Assembly: GCA_030625965.1 (NCBI GenBank)
Contig: DAOUPV010000001.1
Span: 1-64,000 of the forward strand
Length of the DNA: 64,000 nucleotides
Origin: Clostridia bacterium
GTDB taxonomy: Bacteria; Bacillota; TC1; UBA5767
Reading direction: 5' to 3'
The translations under genes were made by a program, and so were the position numbers. A model generated the notes under the pieces. The model did no database searches. It was given only the letters and a program-made list of their open reading frames with translations, and was not told the origin of the DNA. Shown one piece after another: positions 1 to 8,615 of the stretch (its first letter is position 1; the number at the start of each line of letters is the position of its first letter).

Positions 1-96
1 CAATCGACTTTCTTCAACGTCGAAGGATACATCTGTTACCGTCCATGGCTCCTGTAATCCGAGTGCGCTCGTAAATAAATCTATCTGACTAAACAT
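1..96 (-). CDS. ISL3-family transposase, N-terminal part (cut by window edge)
   Basis: Only the first 32 codons are in the window; the frame is still open at base 1. The start (MFSQIDLFTSALGLQEPW) matches my recollection of how ISL3-type transposases of Firmicutes begin: a short hydrophobic stretch, then E-P-W before the first beta strand. A GGAGGT ribosome site lies six bases before the chosen ATG at 96; an in-frame ATG at 102 is too close to that site. The zinc-finger and catalytic regions lie outside the window, so neither intactness nor the element's ends can be judged. The family call rests on a short N-terminus and is moderate. Confidence 0.6.
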   Translation of the reverse strand, partial: MFSQIDLFTSALGLQEPWTVTDVSFDVEESRL

Positions 97-234
97 TGAC
101 ATACCTCCATAATTTCAAGTGATTTACCTATGAAAAGTATATCATATATCGGGGATTTCAAAGTATGATCTTGGTTTGTTAATCAGTATGAATCCACACA
201 ATATGAGAAAGAGCCCATTTTTAGCTCAAAAGTA

Positions 235-546
235 TTATGGTAAGATTTTTAAAGACTCTATCAAGTCAATGTTAAGCAGGTGTTCAGTGCCATTTTTGGA
301 GATCTTCAGCCAGTTCTCTTCGATGGCCATGATCTGGACCTGTTTAAAACTACGACCGAATGAGGTAACAATGCTACAACGTTTTCCTATGTATTCCAGG
401 AAGAGATGGTTGGTCATGAGCGTTTCACTCCTTTTCTTGCGTAAACGCTGTATCGTCATCTTCTTCTTCTTGTTCATGGTGGGGAGGATGACAAAGAGCA
501 ACATGAATATGGGTAGATAGATGGCGATGAAACTGGATGATTCCAT
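235..546 (-). CDS. small membrane-anchored hypothetical protein
   Basis: A 103-residue protein. Residues about 5-24 form one hydrophobic membrane segment, followed by a very basic stretch (KKKKMTIQRLRKKR), which suggests that the C-terminal part is cytoplasmic. The remaining 60 residues are a compact, beta-rich looking tail with no motif I recognise. The start is supported by AAGGGGGA eight bases upstream of the ATG. It stands alone between the ISL3 fragment and a gene-free stretch. No function can be assigned. It is taken as real because of the ribosome site, the sensible topology and normal composition. Confidence 0.6.
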   Translation of the reverse strand: MESSSFIAIYLPIFMLLFVILPTMNKKKKMTIQRLRKKRSETLMTNHLFLEYIGKRCSIVTSFGRSFKQVQIMAIEENWLKISKNGTEHLLNIDLIESLKILP

Positions 547-1158
547 CAGGTGTCCCCCTTATACTCCGTATTTCTCTGGTGTAACTGCGTATGAAGAAGG
601 GCAGAAACAGCTACACATCTGCTAGTGCGGCTAAAAGTTCTATTCTATGCTTCGCATGCAACTGGTGTTACCGTAATAGAAGCATTAGAACTGGCTCAAG
701 TCTGAATAAATCTCGCATTCCACACGGCTAGAAATATCATCCGGCGCGAAGTTGTTACGCAGCATGGATGGTTGGTAGAGATTGGGATTAAGTGGATGCG
801 GTTATGGCAGACCTACTCATCTTTGATGCTGTAGAAGACTTCTTTCCAGAGGAATAGCATGACTGCCTTTTTTCTCCTTGTATTGTATGCTCATCAGATG
901 AGAGTACAACTTAATTATAGGGTGCTGGGAAGTGTACGACAAGTTATTCCCAGAAATACCTTGCAGGTTCACAGCTAGTGGTTTCGTAAGTACTCGGAGC
1001 AAGACAACAGCCTTAGTGAAGTGCAAACTAGTTTTGTGGAATCGTCGATACTGGAAGGGACCAGAAAAAGCAGAGATTTGGTGAAAAGAATTGGCCTCTA
1101 GTGTAACCTGTGATATGATTAGGGCTAAATATTAACGCATGAACATGCGGAGGAGAAT
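547..1158. other. 612-base stretch without a supported gene
   Basis: No frame on either strand has both a ribosome site and a protein-like product. A short open run near 660-710 could encode ATGVTVIEALELAQV before a stop, which may be a scrap of a decayed gene, but it cannot be extended. The last 60 bases hold the ribosome site (CGGAGGAG) of the downstream aminotransferase. No RNA gene or strong hairpin was seen. Confidence 0.5.
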
Positions 1159-2346
1159 ATGAAATTATCTAATAGATTGAATTCAATGCAGGAATCGCCA
1201 ATCAGGAAGTTGGTACCCCTGGCAGAACAAGCAAAAAAACGAGGCTTGGAAGTCATCCATATGAATATCGGCCAACCAGACATCAAGACGCCGAAAGCGT
1301 TCAAGCAGGCCATCAACGATTTCGACCTGGATGTGATCGCCTATTCCTTTTCACAAGGAGAACCGGAGCTAATACGGACCATCTCAGACTACTACCGTCG
1401 CTACGACATGGAGTACGAGGAAGACGAGATCCTGATCACCAACGGCGGTAGCGAGGCGCTGATCTTTGCCATCTACGCGGTAGCCGATGCTGGAGACGAA
1501 ATCCTGGTACCGGAGCCTTTCTATACCAACTACAACGGCTTTTCCAAACCGGCTAATGTGAATGTAGTGCCCATCACTACAAAAAGCGAGGAAGCGTTCC
1601 GTTTGCCACCTAAGGAAGAAATCGAGAAGCTGATCACGGATAAGACCAAGGCTATCCTCTTCTCCAATCCAGGTAATCCCACCGGGGCCATCTATGGTCC
1701 GGAGGAGCTAAGGATGCTGGCAGAGATTGCCAAGGAACACGAATTATACCTGATTGCCGATGAGGTGTACCGTGAGTTCGTCTATGACGGTATGGAATAC
1801 GTTAGCATGGGCAATATCGAGGGCGTTCAGGACCGGGTAATCATCGTAGACAGCATATCCAAGCGTTTTTCAGCTTGCGGCGCCAGAATCGGCTCGCTGG
1901 CCTCAAAAAATAAGGAACTGATGGCATCCATCCTGAAGCTATGTCAGGCCAGACTTTGCGTACCTACGTTGGAGCAGGTCGGTGCTATGGAACTTTACAA
2001 GATGGATCCCGGATACTTCACCGGAGTCAAGGAAGAATATGATAAGCGCAGAATGATCGTCTATGAGGGTGTGAACCGTATAGATGGCGTTATGTGCAAG
2101 AAACCCAGAGGCGCTTTCTATGTGATCGTCGACCTACCAGTGGATGATGCAGACGACTTCGCCCGCTGGATGCTGGCTGAATTCAGTTACGAGGGAGCTA
2201 CCCTGATGGTGGCGCCAGCAGCCGGATTCTATGCCACTGAAGGCCTGGGCAAGAACCAGATCCGACTGGCCTATGTGCTGGAAGAGGATAAACTGAAAAC
2301 AGGTATCGCTGTGCTGGAAAAGGCTCTTGAGGCCTACAATAGTTAG
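1159..2346 (+). CDS. pyridoxal-phosphate aminotransferase, class I/II
   Basis: A 395-residue fold-type I aminotransferase of the aspartate aminotransferase superfamily. The N-terminal arm is followed by the substrate-loop motif NIGQPDIKTP near residue 38, ITNGGSEAL for cofactor phosphate binding near 93, SNPGNPTG near 170, DEVYREF near 200 and the lysine-bearing SISKRFSACGARIG near 235, where the lysine forms the internal aldimine. Length is normal. GGAGGAG precedes the ATG. It is monocistronic, with a terminator directly after the stop. The substrate cannot be read from sequence; aspartate, alanine or aromatic amino acids are all possible, and an amino-acid fermenter would use it to feed amino groups to 2-oxoglutarate. 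Confidence 0.9.
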   Translation: MKLSNRLNSMQESPIRKLVPLAEQAKKRGLEVIHMNIGQPDIKTPKAFKQAINDFDLDVIAYSFSQGEPELIRTISDYYRRYDMEYEEDEILITNGGSEALIFAIYAVADAGDEILVPEPFYTNYNGFSKPANVNVVPITTKSEEAFRLPPKEEIEKLITDKTKAILFSNPGNPTGAIYGPEELRMLAEIAKEHELYLIADEVYREFVYDGMEYVSMGNIEGVQDRVIIVDSISKRFSACGARIGSLASKNKELMASILKLCQARLCVPTLEQVGAMELYKMDPGYFTGVKEEYDKRRMIVYEGVNRIDGVMCKKPRGAFYVIVDLPVDDADDFARWMLAEFSYEGATLMVAPAAGFYATEGLGKNQIRLAYVLEEDKLKTGIAVLEKALEAYNS

Positions 2347-2370
2347 GTGACACACAAAACGTCAATATTA

Positions 2371-2411
2371 ACCGACGGATCCGCTATGGATTCGTCGGTA
2401 TTTGTTTTTTA
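2371..2411 (+). terminator. rho-independent terminator after aminotransferase
   Basis: The arms ACCGACGGATCC and GGATTCGTCGGT form a hairpin with one mismatched pair and a short loop, followed by a T-rich run (TATTTGTTTTTT). It separates the aminotransferase from the EamA gene. Confidence 0.85.
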
Positions 2412-2502
2412 AGCCCTAAGTTCCTTTTGCTTTTTTAGCCCTTCCACTACTATATTTCCACTGAGTCTGATAAAATGGAGTGATATTGTAAGGGGGAAGA
2501 AG

Positions 2503-3420
2503 ATGGGTAAATCGAGTAATAAAGGATATCTGTACATCGCGATGGCTGCTGTTGTGTTCGCCTTTCAGGGGGTGCTCAGCAGATATTTGCTCAGTCAACA
2601 TATTCCAGCACTAGTGCTGGCCTTTCTGAAGACCTTTTTCGGTTCATTGATTCTGCTGGTTCTGATGTTTTTATTCGGGGTCCGCAATTTTAGAATCGAG
2701 CGTAAGGACATCGTTTCCTTCATCCTGTTTGGAGTACTCGGAGTAGGCATGTTCAGCTACAGCTTTTTTGTAGCCATTGAGCGTACCAACATTACTACGG
2801 CTATCTCATTGATGTACACATCTGGGGCCTTCACCATCATTATGGCATCCAAGCTCCTGAATGAACGTATCACAAGGAACAAACTGATCAGTGTGGGTGT
2901 GACCTTCTTGGGTACGCTTCTAGTAGTGGTCGGTTACAATGTAGACCAGTTGGTCTTTGACCCGGTGGGTATGCTGGCTGGACTGGGTGTGGGCGCTGCC
3001 TACGGATTCTACAATGTGAACAGCAAGCGATTCGTCGGGAAATACAATACCTTTATCACCAATTTCTATTCGGTGCTCTTTGCCGCATTGTTTCTTGCCC
3101 TTTTGGTGAATCCAGTGGAAATCTTTACCGGTGGAATGGTGCCCGGTGCAGCCTGGAAGTTCGTAATCTTATTGGCTTTTATCACCTATGGTGTGGCCTA
3201 CACACTGTTCATACAGGGTTTTAAGACAGTTGAAGCCGGTCGTGGCGCGATTATCGCGAACATCGAACCGGTAATCGCCGTTTTATTGGCCAGGCTACTG
3301 TTCCAGGAGAGCATGGGATTGGTCCAGGGAACGGGCTTTGTCCTGATTTTCATGGCTATCTTTATTGCGACCCGCACAGAAGCAGTGTTGCAAGATGTAG
3401 CTAAAAAAAAAATAAGCTGA
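2503..3420 (+). CDS. EamA/DMT-family transporter
   Basis: A 305-residue integral membrane protein with about ten hydrophobic segments, arranged as two repeats of five as in the drug/metabolite transporter superfamily (EamA domains at roughly 8-140 and 155-290). A typical feature is the FIQGFKTVEAGRGAIIANIEPV stretch, of which the glycine- and proline-containing core near 235-250 is conserved in the family. AAGGGGGAAGAAG provides the ribosome site. One base separates it from the next gene, so the two are translationally coupled. Substrate unknown; members export amino acids or metabolites. Confidence 0.85.
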   Translation: MGKSSNKGYLYIAMAAVVFAFQGVLSRYLLSQHIPALVLAFLKTFFGSLILLVLMFLFGVRNFRIERKDIVSFILFGVLGVGMFSYSFFVAIERTNITTAISLMYTSGAFTIIMASKLLNERITRNKLISVGVTFLGTLLVVVGYNVDQLVFDPVGMLAGLGVGAAYGFYNVNSKRFVGKYNTFITNFYSVLFAALFLALLVNPVEIFTGGMVPGAAWKFVILLAFITYGVAYTLFIQGFKTVEAGRGAIIANIEPVIAVLLARLLFQESMGLVQGTGFVLIFMAIFIATRTEAVLQDVAKKKIS

Positions 3421-3421
3421 C

Positions 3422-4783
3422 ATGGAACGACTGACCGGGCCCATCGGGCGAGCCATCAATAATTGGCAAGAAAGAAATACCACCCGGCTATCCATGCCGG
3501 GTCATAAAGGGAACGATTCGGTTTTGTCCGAATTGTCACGTTACCGGGATGTGACCGAACTGCCTGGTTTCGACAACTTGCATGCACCTATCGCTTGTAT
3601 CAAGGAAAGTCAGAGACAGATTGCCGATATTTATGGTGTGCAGGAAAGTTATTTCCTGGTAAACGGCGCTTCTGGTGGATTGAAAGCAGCTTTGCTCGCA
3701 TTGCGGGGCCAAGCAAGGACCATCCGCATACCACGCAATGCCCACCGTTCTGTCTGGCAGGGGTGTCTGCTGGCCGGTTTGGAGCCACTCTACGTCCAGC
3801 CTGATTACCGGCAGGGCCTGATGCTACCACCGACGACTGAGGGTTATCAAGCTAGGGAAGCGGATGCCACACTGGTACTGACAACCAGCTACGAAGGCGC
3901 TGTCATCGATTATACTGCGCTCGCGGCGGACGGGATACTGATCGCGGATGAGGCCCATGGGTCACATCTTCCTTTCGGACTACTCCCCTCTGCAGTAGAC
4001 TATGCGGATCTTGCGGTACATGGTACCCATAAGACGCTGGGCAGCTTGACCCAGTCGGGTCTTCTGCACAGCAACAATACACAATTGACAGAACGCTTGA
4101 GGGAAGCCTTGTCCCTGATGGAATCCACCAGCCCTTCCTGGCTGTTGCTATCATCCGTGGAGGAGGCCGTGCTCAGCTGGCAACAGATGAGCAGACGGGG
4201 CGACTTGGACGGATTGTGGGAACGCTGCAAATTGCTCAAGCAACGCATCAATCGGATATCTGGATTTCGCATACCGGAAGAGACACCCGGCGTGCATTGG
4301 GATCCGTTACACTTGTGCATACAAACAGAAGACGGAATGAGCGGCAGAGAACTGCTGACCATTTTGGACCGAGACTTCGCCATAGATATGGAAATGGCGA
4401 CCGACGGGCATATTGTCGGATTACTGGGGCCGTTCGATGCACCTGAGACAGATGAGAAATTACTGGCTGCTTTGCAGGCGGTGTCCCGAACCTTAGGTCT
4501 CATGGACCGGTTCGGCAAGAGAGAAGACCTATGTTGGCCACAGACGGTGCAAGTCGTCAGTTTGCAACAAGCTTATGAAGCGGATAAGCGCCGGGTAAGC
4601 CTGAGTGAAGCCGTGGGATGCGTAGCAGCCGATGCTGTAAGCGCCTATCCTCCGGGAATTCCTCTGCTGCTGCCCGGCGAGCGAATCAGTTGGGATATCT
4701 GTGAGACCCTGGTGGACTGGCAAAAACAGGGTGTCTGGCTAGAGGGCCTGACCGAGGGAAATTTGAGAATAATAGAGGACTGA
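3422..4783 (+). CDS. YaaO-like PLP-dependent amino acid decarboxylase (Orn/Lys/Arg type)
   Basis: A 453-residue protein of the Orn/Lys/Arg decarboxylase major domain. It begins with the characteristic MPGHKGN (about residue 25) and VTELPGFDNLH (about 41). VNGASGGLKAALLAL near 80 is the phosphate-binding loop, DEAHGSH near 178 holds the cofactor-ring aspartate, and GTHKTLGSLTQSG near 198 contains the Schiff-base lysine. Length matches the short Firmicutes YaaO/SpeA-like proteins. As in Bacillus it lies immediately before tmk, one base apart, and probably belongs to that operon. Whether it acts on arginine, lysine or ornithine is not visible. Confidence 0.85.
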   Translation: MERLTGPIGRAINNWQERNTTRLSMPGHKGNDSVLSELSRYRDVTELPGFDNLHAPIACIKESQRQIADIYGVQESYFLVNGASGGLKAALLALRGQARTIRIPRNAHRSVWQGCLLAGLEPLYVQPDYRQGLMLPPTTEGYQAREADATLVLTTSYEGAVIDYTALAADGILIADEAHGSHLPFGLLPSAVDYADLAVHGTHKTLGSLTQSGLLHSNNTQLTERLREALSLMESTSPSWLLLSSVEEAVLSWQQMSRRGDLDGLWERCKLLKQRINRISGFRIPEETPGVHWDPLHLCIQTEDGMSGRELLTILDRDFAIDMEMATDGHIVGLLGPFDAPETDEKLLAALQAVSRTLGLMDRFGKREDLCWPQTVQVVSLQQAYEADKRRVSLSEAVGCVAADAVSAYPPGIPLLLPGERISWDICETLVDWQKQGVWLEGLTEGNLRIIED

Positions 4784-4784
4784 C

Positions 4785-5402
4785 ATGTTTATCACATTTG
4801 AGGGAACAGATGGTTCCGGAAAAACTACACAGATTGAAAGACTGAAACATACATTGGAAGAAACGGGTTGCCTAGTTGTGCAAACCAGAGAACCTGGAGG
4901 TACCAAGGTGGCCGAGAAAATCAGGGACATCCTGTTGTTCGAGATGGAGGAAACCATCCATCCGGAGACGGAGGCGCTCCTGTATGCCAGCGCGCGTGCC
5001 CAGCATGTGCGAGAGCTGATCCGACCGGCGCTTACGTCGGGCAAAGTTGTCCTCTGCGACCGCTTCGTCGACTCCAGCCTGGTTTACCAGGGCATGGCAC
5101 GCGGTCTCTCGCTGGAAACAGTGTTGTCCATCAATGAGGTGGCTATCGCTGGCCTTTGGCCGGACCTGACCTTCGTGCTGGATCTGCCTGTTGATGAATC
5201 ACTCAACCGAATGCAGAAAATGGATAGGGCGCTGGACCGGCTGGAACAGGAAAAGAGGGAGTTCAGGGAACTGACCAGACAGGGATATCTCCAGTTGAAA
5301 GAGTTGTACCCCGAGCGCATCGTGCTGCTCGACGCTACAGCCAAACCGGAGGAACTGCAAGAGGTCATCTGGAAAGCCACTCGGGAAGCGATGAAACAAT
5401 GA
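4785..5402 (+). CDS. tmk: thymidylate kinase
   Basis: A 205-residue dTMP kinase making dTDP for DNA synthesis. The P-loop GTDGSGKTT is at residues 6-14, the DR(F/Y) motif with DRFVDSSLVYQGMARG near 92-107 contacts the nucleotide base, and the lid region with basic residues follows near 145. The length equals that of B. subtilis Tmk. It is one base downstream of the decarboxylase, and its stop overlaps the start of holB in an ATGA arrangement, so translation is coupled. Position between a YaaO-type gene and holB is the standard Firmicutes context. Confidence 0.97.
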   Translation: MFITFEGTDGSGKTTQIERLKHTLEETGCLVVQTREPGGTKVAEKIRDILLFEMEETIHPETEALLYASARAQHVRELIRPALTSGKVVLCDRFVDSSLVYQGMARGLSLETVLSINEVAIAGLWPDLTFVLDLPVDESLNRMQKMDRALDRLEQEKREFRELTRQGYLQLKELYPERIVLLDATAKPEELQEVIWKATREAMKQ

Positions 5403-6358
5403 AGAATTTTCGAGATATCAAGGACCAGGATCGCTTGATCGAACGCTTGCAGGAAGATATTGCCAAGCATCAAATGAAGCATGCCTACCTGTTTATCGGA
5501 CCCAAAGGCGTGGGCAAGCGGACCTTGGCCCAGGCGTTCGCCAAGACTATCTTTTGCGGTCAAAGCGGGGATGCTTGTGACGAATGCGACACCTGCCGTA
5601 TATTGGAACATGACAACCACCCGGACTCCTACCTAATGCGTCCGGAACCGGGCAAGGACTACCGCATCGATGCCATACGTGAGATGCAGAGGACGATGCC
5701 CTATAAACCGGTGGCCGGGGATTACCGTGTCATCTTGCTGGATGAAGCGGAGAAACTGGGTGCGACCTGCGGCAATGCTTTGCTGAAGAGCATCGAGGAG
5801 CCGCCGGAAGGAACAATCTTTCTGCTGGTCTCATCTTCGCTGGATGCCTTGCTGCCGACCATTGTGTCACGCTGCCAGATCATGCGGTTATCACCGTTGA
5901 CATCTGAATCCGTAACCGAGCTGTTTGTTACGGATTATGGAATGGACCATGAACAGGCTGCCATGCTGGCGGGCCTGTCCTCACAGTCCATGGAGGCTGC
6001 CGACTACGTCGCGGAAGCGGACGAAATGATGGATTGGTTGGACTTTTCGGAGATAGACAGAACCGTGCGGGAAAGACCGCATGAACTGTGGGACCTGTCC
6101 CAGTCTCTGGAAAAGCTCGATAGACTCACACAGGTCATCGGGTACTGGCGCAAGCTTCTAAGAGACGCCCTGGTGCGCTCCATCGATGAGAAAATTAAAC
6201 CGATGCTGGATAGCGAAGAACCAGTTTGGGATGAAGAGTATATCCTGACCGCGTTGGATCTCATGAGTGAGACAATCGCGGCTTTGGAACAAAGAGCCAA
6301 CAAAAGGATGACAGTAGATGTATTGCTACAAAGGCTGAGAATCGCAGCCAATGCGTAG
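5399..6358 (+). CDS. holB: DNA polymerase III delta-prime subunit
   Basis: A 319-residue clamp-loader subunit. The N-terminal AAA+ domain has the P-loop-like GPKGVGKRTL near 36, followed by the zinc-binding cysteines CGQSGDACDECDTC near 54-67, LLDEAEKLGA (Walker B region) near 113 and SIEEPPEGT near 132, followed by a sensor-1-like SSS. The C-terminal helical domain covers about 200-319. The ATG overlaps the tmk stop by four bases. It is part of the replisome and loads the beta clamp together with DnaX and HolA. Bacillus has two small genes (yaaQ, yaaR) between tmk and holB; both are absent here. Confidence 0.95.
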   Translation: MKNFRDIKDQDRLIERLQEDIAKHQMKHAYLFIGPKGVGKRTLAQAFAKTIFCGQSGDACDECDTCRILEHDNHPDSYLMRPEPGKDYRIDAIREMQRTMPYKPVAGDYRVILLDEAEKLGATCGNALLKSIEEPPEGTIFLLVSSSLDALLPTIVSRCQIMRLSPLTSESVTELFVTDYGMDHEQAAMLAGLSSQSMEAADYVAEADEMMDWLDFSEIDRTVRERPHELWDLSQSLEKLDRLTQVIGYWRKLLRDALVRSIDEKIKPMLDSEEPVWDEEYILTALDLMSETIAALEQRANKRMTVDVLLQRLRIAANA

Positions 6359-6372
6359 AAAGGACTAGAAGC

Positions 6373-7614
6373 ATGGATAAGAAGATAGAAGTTAAAGTAG
6401 TGGGTATACGCTTCAAAGAAGTCGGTAAGATCTACTATTTCGACCCTGACGATATGGAGATAAAAGCCGGTGACCAGGTCATCGTGGAGACGGTGCGGGG
6501 CAAGGAATACGGCGTGGCGGTCGTTGGTCCTCGTTGGATTGGTGAGAAGGAAGTAAACCAACCGCTGAGAAAGATCATCCGTAAGTCGACCAAAGATGAT
6601 AAAGCCCAGCTGGCGAAGAACCGTGCAGACGAGAAAGAGGCGCTCGCCGCTTGTGCCCAGAAGGTGGAAGAGCATCGTCTACCGATGAAACTGGTCGACG
6701 TGGAGTACACGTTCGACCGCAGCAAAATCATTTTCTATTTCACGGCAGAAGGACGAGTGGACTTCAGAAACCTGGTCAAGGACCTGGCTTCCGTTTTCCG
6801 TACACGCATCGAGCTCAGACAGATTGGGGTACGCGATGAGGCTAAAATGATTGGCGGACTGGGATCCTGCGGTCGTGAATTGTGCTGCAGCACTTTCCTG
6901 GGAGACTTTGAGACCGTGTCCATCAAGATGGCCAAGGAACAGAACCTCTCGCTTAACCCCAATAAGATTTCAGGAATTTGCGGCAGGCTCATGTGTTGCC
7001 TCAAGTACGAGAATGCAACTTACGAGAAATTGAAGAAGAAGATGCCTCGTGAGGGCACTCGGGTGAAAACCCTATTCGGTGTCGGTGTCATCGATACAGT
7101 CAACCTGCTCCAGGAGCTGATCATCGTCAAATTCGCCGACGGCAAGAAAGAAATATTCACTATGGAAGACGTGGAGATGGTGGAAAAGACTACACCGCTG
7201 GATCCGATGGAGCAGACCTCAACGGACAGTTACACCAGAATGAAATCTTCGTCTGATAAACCGCGCGAACCGCGTAAGGCAAAAGAACCGCGCACCTCAA
7301 AGGAGCGGCCCAAGAAGCAGAAACCTGCCCAACCGGGTGACAATAAGGAAGCGGTCGGCAAAGAATTAAGCGAAGAAGAGAAGAAGAAGAAGAAATCCCG
7401 GAATAACAGACGCCGCAGAAGCAACAGGAACAAAAAGAAGACTGATCAGTCCGGTCAGCAGAATCAGCAGGAAGCACCGAAGTCAGAGAAGAAAACCCAG
7501 GAGGGCGCTCCGGCCAAGAAGAAGAAACGAAATTTCCGTGGCAAGAGCAAGAACAGCGGTGGCAGGAAAGATGGCGCAGCTCCGGCACCAAGAGGCGGAA
7601 ATGATAATAACTGA
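6373..7614 (+). CDS. ricT: RicT/YaaT, PSP1-domain protein
   Basis: A 413-residue homologue of B. subtilis YaaT (RicT), a subunit of the iron-sulfur-containing RicAFT complex that guides RNase Y mRNA processing. The PSP1 domain covers about 60-215 and contains the cysteine pairs CGRELCC (about 167) and CGRLMCC (about 204). From about residue 275 to the end is a long, lysine/arginine/glutamate/proline-rich, low-complexity tail of some 140 residues that the Bacillus protein lacks; it is probably disordered and may bind RNA. The 3' end overlaps the yabA start by 14 bases. The context (holB before, yabA after) is canonical. Confidence 0.9.
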   Translation: MDKKIEVKVVGIRFKEVGKIYYFDPDDMEIKAGDQVIVETVRGKEYGVAVVGPRWIGEKEVNQPLRKIIRKSTKDDKAQLAKNRADEKEALAACAQKVEEHRLPMKLVDVEYTFDRSKIIFYFTAEGRVDFRNLVKDLASVFRTRIELRQIGVRDEAKMIGGLGSCGRELCCSTFLGDFETVSIKMAKEQNLSLNPNKISGICGRLMCCLKYENATYEKLKKKMPREGTRVKTLFGVGVIDTVNLLQELIIVKFADGKKEIFTMEDVEMVEKTTPLDPMEQTSTDSYTRMKSSSDKPREPRKAKEPRTSKERPKKQKPAQPGDNKEAVGKELSEEEKKKKKSRNNRRRRSNRNKKKTDQSGQQNQQEAPKSEKKTQEGAPAKKKKRNFRGKSKNSGGRKDGAAPAPRGGNDNN

Positions 7615-7888
7615 ATCAATTCTGGCCCTAGAAGAACAGCTGAAGAATCTGCTGGAAGAAGTTTCGGAGATTAAGATGCAGGTCTACGCGCTAGAGGAAA
7701 AAAACAAACAGGCTTTCAATAAGGTCTACGATGATAGAGAAGGCCAGAGTCATGAGCATTTAACGAAGCTATACGAAGAAGGTTTCCATATTTGTCCGGA
7801 ACATTTTGCTGGTGTGCGGGATACCAACCAGGATTGTCTGTTCTGCTTGAGCTTCCTGAGCGAAGTGAGAGGCAATAAGAATGAATAA
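7601..7888 (+). CDS. yabA: YabA, replication initiation control protein
   Basis: A 95-residue protein. Residues 3-45 form a leucine-zipper-like coiled coil (ILALEEQLKNLLEEVSEIK) used for tetramerisation. The C-terminal zinc-binding part has H-I-C-P-E-H and CLFC near 66-86, as in Bacillus YabA, which bridges DnaA and the DnaN clamp to limit initiation. The start at 7601 is chosen because the coiled coil begins there; an upstream in-frame ATG (7538) would add a basic segment that is merely the ricT tail read in another frame. It overlaps the end of ricT and the start of the methyltransferase gene. Confidence 0.88.
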   Translation: MIITESILALEEQLKNLLEEVSEIKMQVYALEEKNKQAFNKVYDDREGQSHEHLTKLYEEGFHICPEHFAGVRDTNQDCLFCLSFLSEVRGNKNE

Positions 7889-8615
7889 AGATGTCTGTTC
7901 CTTGGAATGGATAAACGAGAGATACAAGATTTACCAGCCCAAAGAGGGGTACCGATTCAATATGGATTCTCTGCTGTTGGCGGCATTCGCCCGACCTAGG
8001 AGGAACGCCGAGGTGCTGGATATTGGGACAGGTACGGGGGTGATTCCGTTGCTACTTCTGTCAAAGGACGACAGTCTGAAGATCGTGGGGGTGGAAATAC
8101 AGGAACAACTAGCCGGCCTGGCAGCAAGAAGCTGTGAAGAGAACGCGCTGAAACAGTTGGAGATTCTGCACGGAGATGTGCGGGAGCTGGACAGCAGTTT
8201 CTCAAACCGTTTTCAGCTGGTAATAAGCAATCCGCCTTATTTCCGTCAGGATGCGGCCATACTGAGCCGTCATCCGGTCGAAGTGCAGGCCAGGCATGAG
8301 GTCACGCTTTGCCTGGACGAACTGTTCAAAACAGCCTACAGGACCATGCGACCCGGCGGCCATTTTTGCTGCATCTACCCGGTCGGACGTTTTCTGGAAG
8401 CCATGAAGGCGGCGGAGCATTGCAAGATCCATCCGTTGCGTATCCGCATGATCCACAGCAAAAAGGACAAGGGGGCCAGAGCGTTTCTGTTCCAGGGTGG
8501 CAAGGATGCCGGCCGGGAATTGAAGGTTGAGAAGCCTCTGATCCTGCATGAAGACGACGGAAGCTACAGCCATGAGCTGGAGCGGGTCCTAAAAGGAGGA
8601 CTGCTTGATGGATAA
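7881..8615 (+). CDS. trmN6: tRNA1(Val) adenine-37 N6-methyltransferase family protein
   Basis: A 244-residue class I SAM methyltransferase (YabB/TrmN6 family). LDIGTGTGVIPLLL near 45-60 is the SAM-binding motif I, VGVEIQ near 74 is motif II, and SNPPYF near 115-120 is the N/D-P-P-Y/F catalytic motif of N6-adenine methylases. It starts eight bases inside yabA, its conserved neighbour in Bacillus. Family members modify A37 of tRNA-Val in E. coli; the exact target in Firmicutes is inferred. Confidence 0.9.
   Translation: MNKDVCSLEWINERYKIYQPKEGYRFNMDSLLLAAFARPRRNAEVLDIGTGTGVIPLLLLSKDDSLKIVGVEIQEQLAGLAARSCEENALKQLEILHGDVRELDSSFSNRFQLVISNPPYFRQDAAILSRHPVEVQARHEVTLCLDELFKTAYRTMRPGGHFCCIYPVGRFLEAMKAAEHCKIHPLRIRMIHSKKDKGARAFLFQGGKDAGRELKVEKPLILHEDDGSYSHELERVLKGGLLDG

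Noticed and set aside
817..1026. Minus-strand open frame of 69 codons
   Set aside because: No ribosome site, unusual composition, and no recognisable protein features.
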